Assembly: GCA_018398805.1 (NCBI GenBank)
Contig: JAGFBZ010002033.1
Coordinates: 2,813,501 to 2,877,500, forward strand
Origin: Hirundichthys speculiger
Taxonomy: Eukaryota > Chordata > Actinopteri > Beloniformes > Exocoetidae
Direction: 5' to 3'
Length of the DNA: 64,000 nt
The translations under genes were made by a program, and so were the position numbers. Positions 47,160 to 58,329 of the stretch are shown here, piece by piece. The stretch's first letter is position 1, and each line of letters starts with the position of its first letter. Under the pieces are notes generated by a model that made no database searches, was not told the origin of the DNA, and saw only the letters and a list, made by a program, of their open reading frames with translations.

Positions 47160-47545
47160 TGTCAAGTTGGTGTCTCTTCCTGTCTTTAGTGGTTCCTATT
47201 TTACTTTGAAAGGTCTGTCTCGTCTTCATTGTTTTCTGCTTTGCTTCTTTCCTCTCGTTACCCTGATTCCCTGCACCTGCCTCTCGTTTGATCCCTTGTG
47301 TATTTAAGTCTTGTCAATTTCCCCTGTCCTCCGTGGGTCCATTAGTTGCATTTATATGTTTGCAGTCCTGCTTGTTTTCCTCTCGTCGTCTCCTTGGAAT
47401 ATAAGTTAAGTTTATGTTTTTGAATTTTTGTGATTTTGGACTTTTTGTGTTTTTGATCATTGGGCTTTGTGTTTTGATAATAAACCCTTTTGCTTTTTGA
47501 ACTCCTGCTCCTTGGTCCTCCTTCTGTCCACTGCAAACCATGACA
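47160..47545 (+). mobile_element. Possible solo LTR
   Basis: The segment starts TGTCA and ends TGACA, has a TATA-like TATTTAAG (47301-47308), an AATAAA signal (47479-47484), and a pyrimidine-rich 5' part followed by TTTTG-rich sequence. This layout is typical of fish gypsy-type LTRs. No internal retroelement genes are next to it, so if real it is a solo LTR. A 5-bp target duplication was not found, which lowers confidence. Confidence 0.45.
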
Positions 47546-49920
47546 AAAATGCCTAAGAGTAATAGAAGTAATCATAATAGTTGTAATAGCAATGGTAGTA
47601 GTAGTAAAAGTAATAGTAATAGTAGTAGAAGTACTATTAGTAGTAATAAAAAGTAACAGTAATAGTAGTGCAGTACATTTCTATATCAAAGATCTTTAGC
47701 TATCACTGTAACTGTTTTTCTTCAGCAGTTTTTAAAAGATGTGTATCTTCTTGTAATTTGTGACATGGTATGTTCAAAAAATTTACATGAAATCATGGGT
47801 GAAGTTCTTACTTTGAACAGAAATTATGTGAGGTCCATCTCCTCCTGGAAAAATGTCTGCAGGAGGCCAGTGGTGAAAGCGCATTCCTAAAACAGTGTAG
47901 AGCCTTATGTTAGTATTTTCGCTAAAATGTTTCTGCACTTTCCAACCTGTGCATAATATTGTGTAAAACACATGTATAAATGGACCAGAAGATTTTTGTT
48001 GTGTACACTGGAGGGTGTATCATCTTGCAAAGACATTTTTCCATCACCTTTGCCTGCTACAACCGACACCTGTGATTTAGATTGTTCACCACCTGTGCAG
48101 TATTCTCTGTAACATGCTTTTAACTAAGAAATCATTCACTTTGTTTCAGAGAGAGATTTTTTTTTATTATTATTATTTAGAAGATTTTTCTTGACAATAA
48201 TGTCTTTCAAACTAAGAAAAGAAACGCATGTACCACCATATTAATAATTTAAACTTAGTATTTTAATCACTGTGATATGTTTTCATACCCTACAACCTGT
48301 GGATTATCCTGAATACTACCCATTATTCATTATAATTTGATAATTTCATTTGATAATTAAAACATCTCATTTAAAACGTCTACATTTATTGATGATTTTC
48401 TTTTTAATTCTCAAATACTGTGAAATACTGAGCCAACATCTCCAATTTTAATCGTGCATATTTTCTTTGAAGTTTCCTTTAGATTTTTCTTTGAAAAAAC
48501 CTGCTTTGTGTTATGATTTATTTTTTACATGTAATTTGTGAGATGTGGCGTCAATATCTTACCCCGATTTTCATCAGGATGCCATCCGTCTCTTCTAAGG
48601 GAGTTGATTCCGGGCAATATCCCTGAACATTGTTACTAAAATGATGCATGTAACAGACAACACTTTATAGTACTTGTCAACTCATTGACAGTTTTTATCT
48701 TTTTATTTTAATATCGTAGATTGTAGAAGCAGCAAATACCTGCATGTACACTTACCTAAATGTTACTGAGGAAACTGGTCAGTAAAAGGCTGTGTAGAAC
48801 TTGAAACTCAGCAGTCAAGTTGCTGAGAAAATGTAGCGGTGGTAAAGTGGTTAAAAAGTAGAGTAACTGGAGTAAAAGCAGTCGGTCTTGTTGGCTCAGA
48901 TAGTCGTTCTACACTTGAGAGTAAGATAGAACTGGGCTTTGTTCAGTTCCCACTGTTATGTCATAAATGGGGGTTCTGTAACTTTGGATTATGATTTATT
49001 GTTTTACATGTAATTTGTGAAAATGTGGCGTCAGAACTGTCTGTCTCACTGCTCCACAAGGACAAAAACCTTTCCTCATATAAGCCCTTAATTTGTGATT
49101 TATGGTGAATTTTTAGTGGACAGGTGATACGAAAACAATGTGACTTTTTGCTTTTTGCTTTTTTCAGCTGAAATACTGAAATGCCTCTGAAATACCTGAA
49201 AAAACTAAAATACCTCTGCTGTACTGTGCTTCTATCTAATCAGCTGTTTTTTAGAGGAAAATATTGTGCTCTTTGCCCTTTTTCTTTTATTTGACAGCTT
49301 TAGTTGCTGGTATTTAAAAAAAAAATTACAAGATGTATTGGGTTTACAAATATTGTGCAGTTTGCTAAAGATAAAATATTACATAACAGATGTCTGGAAT
49401 GTTTGGTTTTACAGTAAATATTTTTAAATAGTCATTTTAAATGGTCATCATTTTGGCTGAGAGCAAGAGCATTGTTGAAATCTGATCTTCTTCACTGTAA
49501 TCTCTTTCTTAAAGGCTAAAAAATACACAGGCCATAGCATTAAAGTTAAACTAACCAAAAAATGGTGGAGCATCCTTACTGTTGAGTTGGTGTTACATGA
49601 GCACGTACTGACAAGCACAGTTGAGTCTCCACATATAAGCAGTGTGGGGCATCATTTTAGGTTACCTGTCACAATAACAGAGCTGTGAAGGAAAAGCAGA
49701 GGCAACTGTATTTACTGTCAGTTAATCTGGAAAATAAATATGGAACCAAACAAAGAAACAGGTGCACATAGGACTGATTGCATGTTTTCTGTTTGTTTGT
49801 TTGATTTTTTTTAAATTATTACTCCACTGTATATAATGTATAAAAAACATGGATATAGTCATCTGGTCTCTTCTTGAAATGAAGTGTCTTAAAGTGCAGT
49901 ACTAAAATGGCTTTATTAGG

Positions 49921-49956
<36 letters not shown>

Positions 49957-50509
49957 GTTTTAATCTCTGCTTTAGCCACTCTAAGAGACTAAGGATTCTG
50001 AGTAACACCAAGGAAAAAACCTTAAATAACAAGACCTGGCTATGACTGGAATAGAGTAAAATTATTCTCCATTTGTATACAAAAAGGTCAGACCTACACC
50101 TCAGCAGTTGATGCAGGAAAATACCTGAATAACCGGCAGTGAATGTTATGTTAAAGTGGCATCGGCATAATCAGAAAAACAATTTCTCAATAAGGAAAAT
50201 CAAGAATACCCCCTCATGCTGAGCGAATTCCTCGAGGAGGGAAAAATAGCACAAGCTTTAATACCTCAAACCCAATCAGGCACCTGAAACTTAACCATTG
50301 CTTCGACATAATTTTGAAATCGTATGAGGATGCTGGGATGCTAAAGACGCTAACGTGAGCAAGCCAGCAGCAAGTCCCCTCCCCTCTCACTCTCTCATCT
50401 AAAACTTCCATGAGAAAAAAAATAAATAAAAAAAACAAATAAAAAAAACTACTGAATCTCATTTACCTTGAAGGTATTCGTTTGAATGGAACCACAAGCC
50501 AAAATTTCT
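47546..50509. other. Non-coding stretch
   Basis: A degenerate AGT/AAT tract (47556-47665) and a T-run of about 31 (49923-49953) are present. TTATGATTTATT-TTTTACAT followed by GTAATTTGTG occurs at 48511-48553 and again at 48989-49032, a local direct duplication of about 43 bases. No gene is supported. Confidence 0.5.
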
Positions 50510-50989
50510 TTAAATGTAATTTTTCGTTACTATGGGGTGCACTTTTTCAGTTTGTTTACATAGACTTGTCTAGCTAGTGTCAGTACATTATGCAAGGTGC
50601 ATTATTTTTTATTGTCATTGAGGAATGCATTTTTTCAGTTTGTTAATATAGAAATGTTTGAATCTAACTTCTATGTATGTTTATTTTTCAAGGAGTCTTT
50701 TTTTATATCAGTAAGTATATGCACCTTATTTAAGATTTTGTGAGATATCAAATAGGTTTGTTTTATAGCTTTACAAAAATGTTTGAGAGGCTTGCCAATA
50801 GTTTTTCATTGGAAAAAATAAATATCTGTTCATTTAAAGAGTCAAACTATTTTTGGTTTTGTTCATAGTATTGATGTAATAATCTTAGGCATATGTGTGT
50901 GTGTTATTGGTTATCAATATCGGCCTTTAGGAGCTGAAAGTTATCAGTTATTGGTATCGGTTTTAAAAAACAGTTATCGTGCATCCCTA
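50510..50989 (+). mobile_element. 3' end of a hAT element
   Basis: The right end reads GTTATCGTGCATCCCTA (to 50989), a common hAT terminus. Upstream are TTGGTTATCAATATCGGCC, CCTTTAGGAGCTGAAAGTTA and GGTATCGG repeats, and two spaced copies of a TGCACTTTTTCAGTTTGTTT motif (about 50532 and 50629). These are typical of the 3' untranslated region of a large fish hAT family. No left end, coding part or target duplication was found, so this is a truncated copy. Confidence 0.65.
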
Positions 50990-52950
50990 GAAATGACAAT
51001 GTAAAACAAAGTGCCACCAAAGCATATCATTAGAGATTCACTCTTTTTGGTCAGTGTGGTGGTGGTCCTTTATAATCAGAAAAAAAAAAGTTGTACCTAA
51101 TGTGGAAGGTACAACTTCTTTCTACAACTATGAATAAAAAGGCACATTTGCCAATAAGCAAGGCATAACGGCTTATCTATACAGAGTTAGGCTGCAGTTG
51201 CTTGAGTGTTCCTTAAAAGTGATGCAGAAAAAAGCTGCAAGCTATATTCTAAACTCTAATAATGTTGAATCTAGGACCAGCTCCCACAAAATAATTATAT
51301 AAGTAGATTACTGAAAAATCTGTTGTAAAAAAAAATGTGCTGATGAATTGAAGAATTACTGTGAAGTGTCATGTCATCATGCTATGTTGCATGTTTAATG
51401 TTGCATTTTTTTTTCTTTTTTTCACTTTTTGAAAAATGATGTCAGCCCTGATAGCAAGGTGACCGCCATGGCTTTGTAAAAACTGAAAATATGATTTATC
51501 TGACACAGACCTATGCTTTATCTGAAGTGCCTCTTAATGATCACGTAATATTGGTGAGATATGTCTTCATAGTGATTAGCTCCTTATTCTTCTCTATGGG
51601 AAGAATTTATTTAATTAGCTTGGCCTTTCCAGGGAGCTTAACCTTTTAAAATGTCAGGTGAAGAGATTTAAAATAAGTGCATCATCTTCTCAAAAAATTC
51701 TGGTTTTAGGGGAACATGACGAGCTATGGAAGTGTGGTAAAAAGAGGCTCTGACAGTGATGAATCTTACAGCCTTAAGCAATTTGTTATAGTACCAATGT
51801 TCCTCTGGAAAGCCCTTTTAAAGCAGAACTCCCACTCAGCTAAACTGACCCATCGAGGGGCTTGCACCTGTCTGCACCTTTTTAAGAACTTAGAGTTCAT
51901 CATATTAAGTTGCGCTCAGATGAGTGCTTTCTTTCTAAATACAAAACAAAAACTTGGGATTGCTAGACGGGCAGTGGAGGATAAAGTACAGCTATCCCCC
52001 TCAGTGACAGGGCCATTTGTTTGATCCACAACTGATCAATCCAGTTCTATCTTTTTGGGTTTCCTCTGCCTTTGTTGTCACCACTCTAGCTGTCTTTACT
52101 AATCATCAGCTTTCATGTCAAATAAATGAGGTATTTTATTGCTAGTGCTGCTGTGGCTCCACCACTCTTCAAAATGAATAGAAATGAATATGGCTCATTG
52201 TGCAAGGACGTGCGTACATGCAGAGCAAACGTAGCTCAGCCATAAAGGCCCCTGTCAAAGTAAATTGGATCACACAGATGACACATCCAGTGCACTTAAA
52301 CTTAGAAAAAAGAGAGGGAGAGAAAAAAAAATATGTGAAAGATTAATGACTCTAAGAGGAATATGGTGTTCAGAAAAAGCGATGTGAAAAATTAGATAAA
52401 ATACAGCAGGTCCAAAAGTGCCACAAGCACAGAATGTTAAAAATAACACAAATCTGGTTTTAACATGGTCATATCGGGATCATCGTCTTATCTCTGTGAT
52501 GTGGATAAAGCTTTACTGTTAGTAAAACATTTCTCTTACACCTCAGCATGCATACATGGCATAACAGATAAAAACTAAGCACTGTTGTTAGAAAAACTGC
52601 ACAAAGAGTAACCCCTCTATTTGTCAGATGTATTGTGTGGTTTAGATATTCATTGGAGTCCATTCAGATAATATACGCAGTAAGGCTTCACATTCAGACA
52701 GGGAAGGGCACGACATAAACCCATCAACATATGTTACCAAATTAAAAGATATGCTTCCAGTCCCATTTGTTTTGTTTCTTTTTGGAGCATTCTAACTTTT
52801 TTCCCTTCACTGACATAATACCTTGCTCACTAATCTATCTTACTGTAAAATCTAAGAACCAAAGCAGTTGGCATTTAGATTATTGACAGGAAACAGTCTC
52901 ACTTTAATGTGGGTTCCCTGTAGTCAAGGCCTGGAACTCATTAAAAACAT
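50990..52950. other. Non-coding stretch
   Basis: A-runs near 51080 and 52326 and a T-run near 51407. A 102-codon frame (51716-52024) has no motif. No repeat ends are seen. Confidence 0.5.
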
Positions 52951-52953
52951 TTA

Positions 52954-53708
52954 GGGCCCAATCTTCTGCCAAACCTCCTAAAGCCGCCATTAAGGGATAG
53001 CTGGTAGCGGGAGGGGCGTTCCCCCGCAAAGAACTCAATCTTCCACCTCCCTAAACCCGCGATCTTACCTGTGCTATTCACTATATTATGCATGGGAGTG
53101 GTTAGGGCGTTCCACCTGTTAAACCAATCAGTGCGTCAACAGCCATTGCCTTTAAGAGCAGGTTGCGCTACCCGCAACCCACTACCCGCAAACCGCTACC
53201 CGCAAACTGCTATGGAGCATCTTTTCATCCAGATCAGAACAGCTCTCATGTGCAGCTCGTCTGAGACTCTGCTGTAGAGCTTCATCCTCTTCTTTCCTCC
53301 TCCTCCTCTGCACTGATATATACATAAAAATATTTTTACACAGACAATTCCTATCGGCAACCTGAAAGTTCCAGATAGTTGGTGCGCTCCCGGTAAACAC
53401 GGCCAGGCAGAGCCGCGGGAACATATTCTCAGCAGGTAGGTGCTGGGAGTCTGCTGTGCATCTTGGCGCACCTGATGTGCTTTTTAAAATACTCGGTATC
53501 TTGCGGTCGCGGGCCGCAAGATACCGAGTTTGCGGAAAGCGCAAAAGATTCGCTCATTGCCACACCTACAATGTGAGTAAGGGAGTCGGTCATAGCAGGA
53601 TAGCGGCTTTAGGGAAGCAGAGGATTGCATTAGCAGTTAGCGGATGTTCCTAAACCCGCAATTTGCAGGTAGCGGATAGCAGTTAGCGGGAGGTGTACCA
53701 TCGGGGCC
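52954..53708. mobile_element. Non-autonomous PIF/Harbinger element
   Basis: It starts GGGCCCAATCTTCTGCC and ends ACCATCGGGGCC, with TTA at 52951-52953 and 53709-53711, the 3-bp target duplication of Harbinger elements. Subterminal GGTAGCGGGAGG at the left and GCAGTTAGCGGGAGG at the right, with three tandem CTACCCGCAAACCG-like units (about 53166-53212), give further symmetry. It is richer in CpG than its surroundings. No transposase or MADF/Myb gene is recognisable in its 755 bp, so it depended on a partner. Confidence 0.75.
53491..53529. repeat. Perfect 16-bp hairpin inside the Harbinger
   Basis: ACTCGGTATCTTGCGG (53491-53506) and its exact inverse (53514-53529) flank TCGCGGG. The stem has no mismatch, although neighbouring sequence is diverged. 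Confidence 0.9.
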
Positions 53709-53711
53709 TTA

Positions 53712-56487
53712 GTGGATCAAAATTTGGGAACAGAAAAAAAATGTGAAAAAAGGAAGCCCTGAAATGTTGAGCAGCAGTAATCCCATTTTGGAGTAAGATT
53801 TTGAAAAAAAATTCACATTCACAACTTATATCATTCCCGTGCTGTTAAAGGCAGAATTGACTCAACACACTGATAAACATGTCCCACGGCAGGCATGTGA
53901 TAATATTGATAATTATTATAATGTATTTTCTATTCTTTTTTATTATTTCATTGTGTATAAGAGCTTATTGGCAGAAACGTTCCTGAGATAGCCCCAGCTG
54001 GACCTTCAGCTGTGGCTTAGCTTAAGTATTTTATAGAGTCACATCACTGTGCAGAGGTATTTGTGAAGGCCTTGCGCTCTGCAGGGGATGTTTATGAGCT
54101 GATGGTGGCCCTGTAAATGTTTTAATTACAGGAATAGTTGGATGCTAAAGTGAGCGCTGCCTCTCTGTTCCCCACAGCTACCCACTGGCAGCACACACAC
54201 ATGAAAATATTCAAATAAGATTCAAAACTGAGAACATTTAAATTAGAGTTTGTATTCCAAACTGGATGATTTGAGATTAGGAAAAAAAAAAAAAAAAAAA
54301 AAAAAAACACCTTGATAGAAGCTGCAGCTGGGCTGTGTTCACACGGACAAAAAGGAAACACTGGTCCTATTTTAACTTGCACAGCTCAACTGTTCTCTTG
54401 AGAGCATTGCATTAGCCTGATTACAGTTTTATCTGTCAAATAAATGCATAGAAATAGCTGACATAACATTGTGTTGTAAATCCAATGTGTATTGATTGAC
54501 AGTGCACGATTCCCCAAGCCCATGTTATGGCTTCCTAAACCATTAGAGCATATTGAAGGCATTATTTGCGGGGTACATTTGCTGGGAGTAATTAGTTAAG
54601 CTCCTCTGACTTCGGAAATTTAATTGCAGGTGCAGGAGAACTGGCTAACAATGGGGTAACTGAAGCATAGCAGTTGGTGTTGGACTAAAAAAAATAAATA
54701 AATAAATAAAAGAGCAGAAGGCTCCCTCTAGATGATTTACACTGGAACACACACTGACACCCAAACACACCTGCATGGAGATTCACTGATACACTGGCAA
54801 CCGCAAACTTGGCTTCTTCATTCTCAGATGCATTTATAGCATGCAATATTAATTATCCCAGCAACTTAATGTTTGATTATACCTACAGAGACTCTGAGTG
54901 TATTATTAAGAGGTATGGCGCACAGAGTATCTGGAGAATATTTGTCATTTATCATGCACTACAGGCCTTCACATGTTGTTTCTTAGAAGAACTTAACCTT
55001 GAATCCAGATTCCATGTATGTTGGAAACAAAATCGTGCTGCAGTACCATTACATCTGTAGTTTAAGATAAATATTTCCTTTTCTTAATATGCCCCTGGTT
55101 AACATTATTTGCATGCAATTTAGAGCATGTACATTTGGTCCTGCTTGTGTTTGCTGTTCAACCTTCAGCTATATGTGAGGGCGTTGCTGGATTACTTCAA
55201 ACTTGAATGTTTACTCGTGGAGACGGATTTCTCCCTGCATTAGCAGATTTATCTCAACAGCCATAATCACTGAAACATCAATCATCAGAACAGGTAACAT
55301 GACACAGTGGACACAGTGGTAATTATTTAAAAGGGTCACTGGCTATTAGTGGTATTTTGCCTCACCTGTCCCATTATCTGAGGCAACCAGTTTGTTTTCC
55401 TCTCAATTAAGCACGCTGAGAGTGAACAACACCCATCTCCTCTTTCTGCACAGCAGAGGCCATGAGGGAAGCGCAAATAACAGGCTGCTGTTGTTACCGC
55501 TGCTGCTGTAGCTGCTGCTACGGAAGGATTGTTTTGAGTATTTTCCTTGCTGCATTCAGAGCATTTTATTTCTTTATTCTCTCCTTCATAGCTTGCTCTA
55601 TCATTAAAGCTCTGACATCCCCCCTTTTGAATTTTGAAAGGACTGGGTCACAAAGACTGCCCTGAAACTTTCTACTTCTATAATCTGTTCAAGTTTCTAT
55701 TCGTTTTGCAGGATACCATAGGTTGAAAAGAAAATAATTACAATTAAAAAGATCATTTCTTTCTTTGGCCATGCACACTTTGTAATCTTGCTAGTTCTTT
55801 TTTGTAAAATAGAAATTGGAAGTCAAGGCTAAACATTAATAGAACATCTTTAATTACCTCATAGAGCATCTACTGTTCAGGTTTTATGTTAATATCTTCT
55901 GATTAGTATGTTCAGACTTTTCCTGGTTACAAAGAGTTTAGTTGCTCATCAATAACTGTAAAATGTCCAGTATTATCCTAATGCCTCAGATCTCAGTTAT
56001 ATTTAGAAATGCATGTAGATATAGATTTTATTTCTCATCTGAACAAAGAACTGATGTAACTTGCCGAGAGCTCCAGTTTATAGCCACATCCCAGGAGACT
56101 GGCTGCAGTCCTGCTTTTTAATGATATTTGCAACTGCACTCACAGGCGCATGAAGCTGTTTGAGATGATTTCACTTTTAACATGCTACGCTAAGATTTTC
56201 TCTTTTAACTCCACAATGCTCACCTTTGTTTATAGTGTTAACTAAGTTAAGTTAACTGCACAGGGGGCTTTTCCTCCATTTAAATGGACCAGCTGCCTGT
56301 TTTAAAATATTGAAGACATTGTTATATTCTTTAAGGTTAAAAAAAAACTTGTTATTGGTATTTTTAAGGGAGAAATCGCCAGCCTATTTTGAAATATATT
56401 TGCAAGAGTCAATAAATCCTTTCTTTTCATGCTTCATTGGTTTACAGTATCACATACGAAAGGCATACTGGTGTGTCTATAGGTATA
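53712..56487. other. Non-coding stretch
   Basis: An A-run of about 26 (54282-54307) and an AAAT repeat (54688-54709) are present. The part from 54420 to 54640 is free of simple repeats and holds TGATTGACAG (54494-54503), a Meis/Pbx-type site, and TAATTA/TAATTG motifs. It could be a regulatory element, but nothing in a single sequence proves it. A CTG-rich stretch near 55485-55515 is short. Confidence 0.45.
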
Positions 56488-56601
56488 TAAATTAGGGCTG
56501 TCAGTCGATTAAATTTCTAATCGCAAATAATCATAATCGCAAGTTTTTCATAGTTAACTCACGATTCATTGCAAATTAATCACATGTCTTTAATGTTCTG
56601 T
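56488..56601. repeat. Fragment of a TAATCG-rich transposon end
   Basis: TTAGGGCTGTCAGTCGATTA followed by TAATCGCAAATAATC and GCAAATTAATCACATG is a widespread fish terminal sequence. Only one end is present. The superfamily is uncertain. Confidence 0.45.
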
Positions 56602-56668
56602 TTCTCCATCCATCCATCCATCATCTATACCCATTTTGTACTATACAGGGTCAGGGGGATCTGCTTTA
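56602..56668 (-). repeat. Tail fragment of long tRNA-type SINE
   Basis: CCATCCATCCATCATCTATACCC and CAGGGTCAGGGGGATCTG match the 3' end of the SINE at 31127-31462. Confidence 0.6.
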
Positions 56669-56807
56669 TTTTATTTTATTTTTTAAGCCTTTAGTTTGAA
56701 AACCGGAAGTCCACCAATGCTGCCGTACTTTTTGGGGGTTTAATTAATAATGCTTTTTTGTGTATTTTGTCGGGGCTGCTGCTTGACCGCAGTAATTTAT
56801 TGATGGT

Positions 56808-57823
56808 TAGAGCTGGGCAATGCTGGGAATTTTGGTATTGATCTGATACCAGGTAAATAAAGGCCCAGTATTTCCGATACTGATTCCAATACTTTTTCCA
56901 TATTAAGCTTGATCTATTATGAAACAGGCTGACATTTTGGTGTTTTTGTGATTTTTGTCAATATTTGTGTAATTTTGTTTGCACTGTGTGCCCTTTCCTC
57001 TTGCTTTAACTCTATAAATTTCTCAGTTGTGGGATAAATAAAGGATTATCCAATACTATTTTATCTTAGATAACACCTTTCAGTGGGATGCATGACATGT
57101 GCTGGGTTATTTCAAATTCTTAATTAGATTTATTTTTTGAGTTGGCTCCAGTAACATACGACTTAAGTAACATGTACTTTGAAAATTAATATGAATTAAT
57201 GCTGAAGATGATCACTCTTATCTACCTGGGTACTCTTTTGGACTGAAAGGCGCCTGCCAATGACTTCTGTCTCAGGGTTGATAGTCTGTCATAGAATGGA
57301 GGATGTCTTTCCTCCTCTCTCCGTTTCTGCAGTTCTTCTTCATTTTCTTGCGCATGGTTTTTCATGTGCTTAAAAAAAAATTGTAGTGTTTCTACTGTAT
57401 TTTACAGCCTTTTTACTAACTACACAACTTGCTGTTGTTTCGTTTTCAGGATTAAAATACAACCAAACCGCACTCCTTTTTCTTTTTCTTTTTCTCTCCG
57501 TGAGGTGTGTGTGACGACGAGGGGAAGGGGAGAGTGCTGAGTGGGGGGCCCCGGGGAGAGGGGCCAAGCTGAGTCTACCTGCATGCTTGTTTGGGTGGCG
57601 CCACTGAGCCGCAAGATAATGCAACATCAAAAGACGAGAGGGGAGGGGGAGGAGGGCACGGTGACACTGTCACACACAGACTTCAATGAACTTGCACTCA
57701 GTCAGTGCTTGTGGGAGAAAAAAAAAAGCTTGAGTATCGACCTTTTTACACGAGTATCGTTCGATATCAATACCAGCGTTGGTATCGGTATTATCCATAT
57801 TTGGAACGATCCGCTCACCTCTA
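56808..57823 (-). mobile_element. Decayed hAT element
   Basis: Left end TAGAGCTGGGCAATGCTGGG and right end, read inversely, TAGAGGTGAGCGGATCG are similar. Flanks are TTGATGGT (56800-56807) and CTGACAGT (57824-57831), which match at five of eight positions with only transition differences. GGTATTGATCTGATACC and GATATCAATACC-type palindromic motifs lie near both ends. Inside, ATAAAGGATTATC (about 57040) may be the tail of a nested retroelement. The minus strand at 57225-57375 stays open for about 46 codons (KHMKNHAQENEEELQKRR in part) and may be the end of a BED-type exon; it sets the orientation given. Confidence 0.55.
57225..57375 (-). pseudogene. Possible BED-type exon end in hAT
   Basis: The frame reads KHMKNHAQENEEELQKRR, then EEERHPPFYDRLSTLRQKSL and AGAFQSKRVPR, and meets CCCAG|GTAGAT, which could be a splice donor. 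A His-x4-His spacing (H-M-K-N-H) before an acidic and basic helix resembles the last zinc ligands of a BED finger. The upstream Cys part is not seen, so the call is tentative. Confidence 0.35.
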
Positions 57824-57831
57824 CTGACAGT

Positions 57832-58275
57832 CTCTGAGCTCCACGGCAGCAGCAGGTACTCAGAAGGAAATTCAGTGCTGTTCATTAGAGTTTTTGCCAC
57901 ACTCACTGAGCTTGGAGGGTTGATGACACTTGTGTAATGTCTGGCATACTTATATCTACAAAATGATACCAACCTGGATGAAATCGGTGCCGTTTTCATG
58001 ATGCTATTAAAGTTTAAAGAGGAAAAAAAAAAACAAGCGAATGTCAGATGTGAAACTAACTTTATTGCATCCTGTGGTGGTAACTCAATTCACAATAAAT
58101 ACAAATAACCTTTTTCTTCTCAACAGACCCATCTGGCAGCACCGTAATGCTAAACCTATCATTCATAAGACCCTTTTCTGTCGCCATGTCTGTCCCACAC
58201 GTTGACTGTAAATACACTTATTAGCCGAGGGTCATATTTACAGAAACGTGTGAAACAGAAACTTTGACAGCTCTG

Positions 58276-58329
<54 letters not shown>

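Noticed and set aside
50224..50240. Adjacent EcoRI and XhoI sites suggesting a cloning linker
   Set aside because: No vector sequence on either side; natural coincidence is more likely.
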